38,186 nt of DNA, from positions 1 to 38,186 of the IMG/VR virus record IMGVR_UViG_3300034198_002642; one strand, written 5' to 3'. The notes under the pieces were generated by a model that had not been told where the DNA came from, ran no database searches, and was given only the letters and a program-made list of their open reading frames with translations. The translations under genes were made by a program, and so were the position numbers. This document shows, piece by piece, positions 24,437-29,427 of the stretch (within the stretch, counting starts at the first letter, position 1; every line of letters begins with the position of its first letter). Source of the DNA: a virus.

Positions 24437-25450
24437 ATGACTAACCTATTCAAGAAGGCTGCTGTTTTTACTGATATTCATTTTGGATTGAAGTCTAACA
24501 GCCTACAGCATAATAACGATTGCGAGAATTTTGTCGATTGGTTCATCAAGAAGGCAAAAGAAGAAGATTGCGAGACATGCATGTTTCTGGGAGACTGGAA
24601 CCATCATCGTGCTAGCATCAATATCCACACTATGCAATATGGACTCAGGGCTTTAGAGAAACTCAGCGATAACTTTGATCGTGTGTTCTTTATCCCAGGT
24701 AATCACGATCTATATTATCGTGATCGCCGTGATATCCACAGCGTAGAGTGGGCTAAACATCTACCAAACGTCACTATCGTCAATGATTGGTTCAACGAAG
24801 GTGATGTAGTCATAGCACCATGGTTAGTACAAGACGATTACAAGAAGGTACAGAAGTTGACGGGCAAGTATCTGTTCGGTCACTTAGAGTTACCACAGTT
24901 CTTTATGAATGCCATGGTAGAGATGCCAGATCACGGAGAGATCAATGCTGATCATTTCCATGGTTTCGATACTGCGTTCAGCGGTCACTTCCATAAACGG
25001 CAAGCTAGGAAGAATATCTGGTATATAGGCAATGCTTTCCCGCATAACTATGCTGACGCAGGCGACGATGCCCGCGGTATGATGATATTAGAGTGGGGAC
25101 AAGACCCGATATTCCATAGCTGGGACAAGCAGCCCGTGTTCCGTGTATATAAATTGAGCGAGGTATTGGAGAACGAAGGCTTGCTATTACCTGATAGTAA
25201 TGTTAGAGTTCACCTAGACATAGATATCAGCTATGAAGAAGCCAATTTCATACGTGAGACATTGATTCCTAAACATAGATTGCGTGAGATGGCATTGATA
25301 CCTATAAAACTAGAACAGCACACGCAAGACTTAGCACCAGGAGAACTGAAGTTCGAGAGCGTGGATCAGATCATCATCGATCAGATCGGTGCTATCGAGA
25401 GCGAGTTCTATGATAAGAAATTACTCTTAGAAATATATAACAGTCTATGA
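24437..25450 (+). CDS. gp47: Recombination endonuclease subunit gp47 (Mre11/SbcD-like)
   Basis: This 337-aa calcineurin-like metallophosphoesterase is the nuclease half of the gp46/gp47 complex, which resects DNA ends for recombination-dependent replication and degrades host DNA in T4. Metal-binding motifs are in order: D13-x-H15 (FTDIHFG), GDWNHH at ~57, PGNHD at ~94, and GHFHKR at ~182, with further histidines (GHLELPQF) between. Length equals T4 gp47 (339 aa). Its stop overlaps the gp46 start (ATGA), giving coupled synthesis of the two partners. It begins 47 bases after gp55 with its own promoter and no clear ribosome site. Confidence 0.94.
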   Translation: MTNLFKKAAVFTDIHFGLKSNSLQHNNDCENFVDWFIKKAKEEDCETCMFLGDWNHHRASINIHTMQYGLRALEKLSDNFDRVFFIPGNHDLYYRDRRDIHSVEWAKHLPNVTIVNDWFNEGDVVIAPWLVQDDYKKVQKLTGKYLFGHLELPQFFMNAMVEMPDHGEINADHFHGFDTAFSGHFHKRQARKNIWYIGNAFPHNYADAGDDARGMMILEWGQDPIFHSWDKQPVFRVYKLSEVLENEGLLLPDSNVRVHLDIDISYEEANFIRETLIPKHRLREMALIPIKLEQHTQDLAPGELKFESVDQIIIDQIGAIESEFYDKKLLLEIYNSL

Positions 25451-27210
25451 TTTCATTGAAAAACATCACCCTGCGCAATTTCTTGAGCGTAGGGCAAGTC
25501 ACACAAGCGGTCAACTTCGACAGGCAAGACCTCACATTGATCTTGGGAGAGAACTTGGATCTGGGAGGTGATGGCGCACGTAATGGTACAGGCAAGACCT
25601 CGTTGATACAAGGTCTGAGCTATGCATTGTTTGGATTGCCTATCAACAGCATACGCAAAGATAACCTAGTCAATCGCACGAATGGCAAAGGCATGATGGT
25701 CACACTAGAGTTCAGTGTGTCCGGCATCGAATATAAGATCGAGCGTGGTCGCAAACCAAACATACTCAGATTCTATGTCAACAATGATTTGCAGAAAGTG
25801 CAGGACGATGCGCAGGGCGATAGCCGTGAGACACAGCAAGCCATCGAGCGTGTGATAAACATGACTCCTGATATGTTCAAGCATATCATAGCATTGAACA
25901 CGTATAGCGAACCTTTCTTGGCTATGAAGTCTAATGATCAGAGGAACATCATAGAGCAGTTATTGGGCATCACATTGTTGTCCGAGAAGGCTGATATCAT
26001 CAAGAACCTGATCAAAGACAGCAAAGACAACATACAAGCAGAAGAATATCGCATCAAAGCGGTAGAAGAAGCTAACAAGCGCATCATAGAACAGATCGAG
26101 GCATTGAAACGTCGCCAGACATTGTGGACTAACAAACACAAAGATGATCTGAATAAATTGCAATTAGAATATGATGAGTTATCTAAACTAGATATCAATG
26201 CTGAGTTGCAGGGTCACAAAGACTTAGCCGCATATAATCAGCGCAAGAAAGCGCATGAGGACATAGACAAGTCTATCACACGTAACGGAACTGATACGGA
26301 TAGAGAGATCAAGTCTATAACCAAGCTCAATGCTGAGATAGAGACATTGAACGAACACAAATGCCATACTTGTGGACAAGAGTTCCACGATGAGAAGCAT
26401 AAGAAAGTATTGGAAGATAAAAAGAAAGCGTTAGAAGACGCTACCGAGACGTTGACTGCTCTTGTAGATCAAGCTGATCAATTGAAAGCCAGCAAAGAGG
26501 CTATAGGAGAGATAGGTAAGCAACCAAAACTCTATTACGATACTGAAGAAGAGGCTGTAGAGCATCGCAGCAAATTCAACAATCTAGGTACACAGATCGA
26601 AGCTAAGATACAAGAAGTCGATCCATATGCCGAGCAGATAGTAGACATGGAGAACCAAGCATTGCAAGAGGTAAACTTCGACACTATCAATGTACTGACA
26701 CGCAAGATGGATCATCAGAAGTTCCTGTTAGACATATTGACTAGCAAAGACAGCTTCGTCCGTAAAAAGATCATCGACCAGAACCTCAGCTATCTCAATG
26801 CTAGATTGACACACTATCTAGACCGTATAGGATTGCCGCATCAGGTCGTGTTCCTCAATGACTTGACTGTGGAGATCACTGAACTAGGTCGTGAGTTAGA
26901 TTTCGACAATCTATCTAGGGGTGAGCGTAATAGACTGATCTTGGGACTGAGTTTCGCGTTCCGTGATGTATGGGAGAACTTATATCAACCCATCAATACA
27001 CTGTTCATCGATGAATTGATCGATAGCGGGTTAGATACTATGGGTGTAGAGAACAGCATAGCCATCTTGAAAGAGATGAGCAGGCGCAGGCAGAAGTCGA
27101 TATGGCTAGTGAGTCACCGAGAAGAACTAGCCGGACGTGTGCCTAGCGTGTTGAAAGTGGTCAAAGAGAATGGTTTCACCACATACAACACAGCAGTAGA
27201 CATAGAATAA
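25447..27210 (+). CDS. gp46: Recombination endonuclease subunit gp46 (Rad50/SbcC-like ATPase)
   Basis: This 587-aa SMC-type ATPase partners gp47. Walker A is at residues 43-52 (GARNGTGKTS), preceded by the family's ILGENLDLGG. Two long charged coiled-coil arms flank a zinc hook at C306-H-T-C309 (CHTCGQ). The ABC signature is at ~487 (LSRGERNRLILGLSFAF), Walker B at ~519 (LFIDELIDSGLD), and the switch histidine follows (VSHREE). Every expected motif is intact and the length is close to T4 gp46 (560 aa). Its ATG sits inside the gp47 stop, as expected for a stoichiometric complex. Confidence 0.95.
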   Translation: MISLKNITLRNFLSVGQVTQAVNFDRQDLTLILGENLDLGGDGARNGTGKTSLIQGLSYALFGLPINSIRKDNLVNRTNGKGMMVTLEFSVSGIEYKIERGRKPNILRFYVNNDLQKVQDDAQGDSRETQQAIERVINMTPDMFKHIIALNTYSEPFLAMKSNDQRNIIEQLLGITLLSEKADIIKNLIKDSKDNIQAEEYRIKAVEEANKRIIEQIEALKRRQTLWTNKHKDDLNKLQLEYDELSKLDINAELQGHKDLAAYNQRKKAHEDIDKSITRNGTDTDREIKSITKLNAEIETLNEHKCHTCGQEFHDEKHKKVLEDKKKALEDATETLTALVDQADQLKASKEAIGEIGKQPKLYYDTEEEAVEHRSKFNNLGTQIEAKIQEVDPYAEQIVDMENQALQEVNFDTINVLTRKMDHQKFLLDILTSKDSFVRKKIIDQNLSYLNARLTHYLDRIGLPHQVVFLNDLTVEITELGRELDFDNLSRGERNRLILGLSFAFRDVWENLYQPINTLFIDELIDSGLDTMGVENSIAILKEMSRRRQKSIWLVSHREELAGRVPSVLKVVKENGFTTYNTAVDIE

Positions 27211-27242
27211 TTTAAAATAGAAAGTAGCTGATAAGTAGTAGC

Positions 27243-27809
27243 ATGCCAAGTCCACAGAAAGCAAAAGGGTCAGGATTCGAGCGAGAGATAGCTAAATATC
27301 TCAGCGAATTGTACGGGGAGAGTTTCATACGCGCCCCGGGCAGTGGCGCATATGTGGGCGGCAAGAATCAATCACGCACACAAGTGTTGCATGAAGGGCA
27401 GATACGTAGTTTCAAGGGCGATATCGTTCCTGGACAGAGTTTTCCTAGATTGAATACTGAATGCAAATTCTATGCTAATTTTCCATTCCACTTGTTATTG
27501 ACAGGTGAATGCAAACAGTTCGATTCTTGGTTAGATCAGTTACTAGAAGTAGAAGATGAAGGGGATTTCAACATACTTTTTATGAAGTTCAATCGCATAG
27601 GAAGATATGTAGCAGTACAACCAAAACTGACATGGATCACAGATAATTTCGTGTTCTATGGCAGCAAGACATATGGGGATTGGTACATCATGGAGATGAC
27701 ATCATTCTTCAAACACAACACAGCACTTTTCAAAGCATATTCAGGCTCAACAAATCCAGACACCAAGTCAAATTCACATATAACAATAGCTACAGAAACG
27801 ATTCAATAA
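27243..27809 (+). CDS. PD-(D/E)XK nuclease, Holliday-junction-resolvase-like
   Basis: This 188-aa protein starts KGSGFEREIAKYL, the helix with the first catalytic acid (E13) seen in Hjc-type resolvases. Residues KGDIVPG and LNTECKFY give the D60...E73-x-K75 core of the PD-(D/E)XK fold. Aromatic-rich strands follow (FNILFMKFNRIGRYVAVQPK). It lies 32 bases after gp46 and no other resolvase is seen in the window. It may do the branch-cleaving job that T4 gives to endonuclease VII (gp49), clearing junctions before packaging; this is inference. Another DNA end-processing role is possible. The last ~25 residues are polar and probably disordered. The ribosome site is weak, so it may depend on readthrough from gp46. 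Confidence 0.75.
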   Translation: MPSPQKAKGSGFEREIAKYLSELYGESFIRAPGSGAYVGGKNQSRTQVLHEGQIRSFKGDIVPGQSFPRLNTECKFYANFPFHLLLTGECKQFDSWLDQLLEVEDEGDFNILFMKFNRIGRYVAVQPKLTWITDNFVFYGSKTYGDWYIMEMTSFFKHNTALFKAYSGSTNPDTKSNSHITIATETIQ

Positions 27810-27818
27810 AATTCGTCT

Positions 27819-27836
27819 GATTGGGGTTCCCCAATC
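27819..27836. other. Strong hairpin just after the nuclease gene
   Basis: GATTGGG-GTTC-CCCAATC forms seven pairs with a four-base loop, ten bases after the nuclease stop. No T-run follows on the plus strand. On the minus strand a weak AATTTTATT comes several bases later. It may stabilise mRNA ends rather than terminate. Confidence 0.5.
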
Positions 27837-27853
27837 CTCCTTGAGTTTGTACA

Positions 27854-28209
27854 GGTAGTGCTGTGCTGACAGATCTGGAGCAAGCGTGTCAGAACATTAG
27901 ACACGGAATACCGACAGGGCAATCGTCAAAGCGAACCCTGAATGAGATCATGGTTACTCTATCTTGACACCATGATACATGCGTTGCTGAGGAATCAATA
28001 ATATCTGACAGCCTCACTACAGTCCATAAACTTTACAGGGCAACCGGTAGCACTAGGTGGCACAAATAGCCGATCTAGTGGGAATAGATAGCAAAGGATG
28101 ACGGGCATGGCAAGTCACCATTGGTAGTGCTGAATAGCACTACCATGGCTTCAAAGCGGCAAGTCATGTCTAGAAGCAGATAGATTGATAACAGTAAAAA
28201 GAATACCGA
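27854..28209 (+). repeat. Four dispersed 9-10-base direct repeats inside the gene-free region
   Basis: GGTAGTGCTG occurs at 27854 and 28123, GAATACCGA at 27906 and 28201, ACAGGGCAA at 27914 and 28035, and GGCAAGTCA at 28109 and 28158. Less than one repeated 9-mer is expected by chance in a stretch of this length. The copies mostly lie at hairpin arms, so they could allow alternative pairings. Both GGTAGTGCT copies can pair with AGCACTACC at 28136-28144. Confidence 0.55.
28118..28148. other. 13-base-pair hairpin, the strongest in the gene-free region
   Basis: GGTAGTGCT (28123-28131) pairs with AGCACTACC (28136-28144) around a GAAT loop. The stem continues with CCAT/ATGG after one bulged T. 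This is a strong, GC-containing stem unlikely to arise by chance. Confidence 0.6.
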
Positions 28210-28245
28210 ACGATGTGTGAGCGAAGCGAATACAAGTGAGGTATT
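28196..28245 (-). terminator. Possible terminator of the gp26/gp51 transcript
   Basis: On the minus strand AATACC (28245-28240) can pair with GGTATT (28207-28202), followed by C and five Ts. It lies about 60-110 bases past the gp51 stop. The loop is long (~32 bases) and the stem only six pairs, so this is weak. Confidence 0.25.
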
Positions 28246-28303
28246 AGATGACCGTAGGTCATCTTCAGAGATAAGCCTAAGTTATTACAATGAATAATTA
28301 CGG

Positions 28304-28534
28304 TTAGAAGAATGGTAATTTGCTGTTCTTCGTAGTCTCAAGATTTTCCTCTATTATCTTACTGATAGATTCTCTCTCAGGCCAAGATAGATTCAATATA
28401 TCCGTATAGGATATGCCACCACGCATGTACCAAGACATTTTCAATGCTTGATGCTTTATGGCATTGACCTCCTTTTCGTATTGCTCTATCAGCTTACTAA
28501 CACCCTCGGAGTCAAGGGAGAGAAGCCTTAACCG
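28304..28534 (-). CDS. gp51: gp51-like baseplate hub assembly factor, read by -1 frameshift from gp26
   Basis: The -1 frame after the gp26 slippery site encodes 76 residues (CGG at 28534 to TAA at 28306-28304). They form a charged helix (SKLIEQYEKEVNAIKHQALK), then SWYMRGGISYTDILNLSWPE and RESISKIIEENLETT, ending KLPFF. The W-Y-M-R-G-G motif and the ENLETTK...LPFF tail match what I recall of gp51 in T4-like phages, where gp51 is a non-structural catalyst of hub assembly encoded next to gp26. A TGA closes this frame just upstream of the slippery run, and no ATG, GTG or TTG occurs before codon 31 of the frame. Independent initiation would therefore lose most of the helix. The reading as a fusion is inference. 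Confidence 0.7.
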   Translation of the reverse strand, partial: RLRLLSLDSEGVSKLIEQYEKEVNAIKHQALKMSWYMRGGISYTDILNLSWPERESISKIIEENLETTKNSKLPFF

Positions 28535-29355
28535 AAAAAATCAGATACGTTTACTGTGAAGGTCTGCTGGAACTCATGTGAGCAATGGATACACTTGACA
28601 TCTAATGGTTTGTTCTCTGTAGACTTGCGTAACTCGAATGCCACACTCTGGATCTCATCATATGTTTTCTTATCTACATTGGACAGAAATTCATATATGT
28701 AGTTCTTGTCTAATACTGTCGCTTCGGGAGTCTTGATGTATTCGATTGTGTTGGCGATCAATTGCATAGTCATCTCACCTATCACTTTCACTAATTCATT
28801 GCCCCGAGTGATCTTTTCTTCCCCTTCGGGCATAGCTTCTAGGTTACCTAGCATGCGCTGGATGTTGAACTGCTCAGTGTTGGCCTTGTTGATCTCTCTG
28901 TATTTTAGTGGTCTGAATTTGATCACTAGATCACCCAGTCTAGTAGGTGTAGCGTAATCACCTGCACGGAATCCAGCAAGAATCATAGACAGATTCACAT
29001 CATATTTCGAATCTTCGCTGCAAGCTGGACAGACAGTCTCGATCTCCATCTTGTCACCTGTGCTAGCAGTACGTATAGCTACTAGGATAGGGTCTAGATC
29101 CAAACCATTGACTTCCCAAGGATCGATGATATTGGGTACACAACTCTTTATGATCTCTACTACCGCTGATCCATTGAACAACGCGTCCGGAGTCTTGGTA
29201 GTGATATCATCTATCGCAGTCATAGGATACACGGGCAATTCGCCGTTCTCAGGCAGATTCAACGATCCTTCTGCATAGCCTAAGCCTTCGCTAGGTAGTT
29301 TCAGATACAATGCAGGCCTGCGGAAATATTGCTTTAACGGGTTTACTTCATTCAT
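28528..29355 (-). CDS. gp26: Baseplate hub subunit gp26
   Basis: This 275-aa protein starts at ATG 29355 (MNEVNPLKQYF), with AAGGA five bases upstream. An in-frame ATG 23 codons earlier lacks this and lies next to the late promoter. It resembles T4 gp26, a hub assembly protein. The N-terminus (FRRPALYLKLPSEG, LPVYPMTAIDDI, PDALFNGSAVVEIIKSC) and the two-part zinc ribbon C109-PA-C112 and C255-IH-C258 (CPAC; CIHCSH) are visible. It ends SDFFG, with the slippery heptamer over the last F-F codons. With the frameshift the product would be 274 + 76 = 350 residues. The gene is divergent from the tape-measure gene, 72 bases away. Confidence 0.82.
   Translation of the reverse strand: MNEVNPLKQYFRRPALYLKLPSEGLGYAEGSLNLPENGELPVYPMTAIDDITTKTPDALFNGSAVVEIIKSCVPNIIDPWEVNGLDLDPILVAIRTASTGDKMEIETVCPACSEDSKYDVNLSMILAGFRAGDYATPTRLGDLVIKFRPLKYREINKANTEQFNIQRMLGNLEAMPEGEEKITRGNELVKVIGEMTMQLIANTIEYIKTPEATVLDKNYIYEFLSNVDKKTYDEIQSVAFELRKSTENKPLDVKCIHCSHEFQQTFTVNVSDFFG
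28534..28540 (-). promoter_or_regulatory. -1 ribosomal frameshift site T TTT TTC
   Basis: In the gp26 frame the codons read GAT TTT TTC GGT TAA, giving the canonical slippery heptamer T_TTT_TTC two codons before the stop. Two mutually exclusive stems follow: TTAAGG/CCTTGA (loop of eight), starting two bases downstream, and CCCTTG/CGAGGG (28518-28513 with 28508-28503, loop ACTC), starting 15 bases downstream. No upstream Shine-Dalgarno-like stimulator is evident. Confidence 0.65.
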
Positions 29356-29408
29356 ATAGATCCTTATTTTGGAGTAAAATACGGTACTAAATACACTACA
29401 GTACTGAA

Positions 29409-29416
29409 TATTTATA
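29409..29416 (-). promoter_or_regulatory. Late promoter TATAAATA for gp26/gp51
   Basis: An exact T4 late promoter consensus, TATAAATA, reads leftward, 53 bases upstream of the gp26 ATG. It lies in the 72-base divergent gap before the tape-measure gene. Confidence 0.6.
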
Positions 29417-29427
29417 ACGGTCAAAAC

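Larger units (their letters stand above)
27810..28303. ncRNA. Gene-free region with dense secondary structure; candidate structured RNA of unknown class
   Basis: These 494 bases lie between the stops of two convergent genes and hold no credible ORF. By eye I find hairpins at 27819-27836, 27885-27905 (CGTGTC/GACACG), 27915-27940 (CAGGG/CCCTG enclosing TCG/CGA), 27947-27976 (ATCATGGT/ACCATGAT), 27988-28016 (TGAGG/CCTCA), 28051-28080 (CACTAG/CTAGTG enclosing GGC/GCC), 28118-28148 and 28246-28264 (AGATGACC/GGTCATCT, loop GTA). Four 9-10-mers each occur twice. Phage late regions are normally packed, so this much non-coding sequence is unusual. It does not match tRNA, tmRNA, group I or group II intron cores that I can recognise. 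The strand of a product cannot be decided: it would be a 3' leader from either side or an independent RNA. Confidence 0.4.

Noticed and set aside
27942-28001. A 19-codon ORF in the gene-free region
   Set aside because: Too short, no ribosome site, and it coincides with the ATCATGGT/ACCATGAT hairpin.
27985-28016. Hammerhead ribozyme, because CTGAGGA fits the CUGANGA core
   Set aside because: No GAAA core strand follows at a workable distance and no matching stem III is present.
27854-28209. CRISPR array, given several direct repeats
   Set aside because: The repeats are four different 9-10-mers, each present twice with irregular spacing; no cas genes are nearby.
27810-28303. Group I or group II intron
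   Set aside because: ACTACAGTCC near 28016 vaguely resembles a P7 strand but no partner GACT exists in the region, and no domain V-like hairpin with its bulge is found. The flanking genes are convergent and complete, so there is no split exon.
27810-28303. tRNA or tmRNA
   Set aside because: No T-arm consensus GGTTCRANNCC with an acceptor stem, and no tmRNA ends or CCA were found on either strand.
29356-29424. Upstream start for gp26, giving a 298-aa protein
   Set aside because: The extra 23 residues (MTVINIQYCSV...) run under the TATAAATA late promoter and have no ribosome site. The ATG at 29355 has AAGGA at good spacing and begins the conserved sequence.
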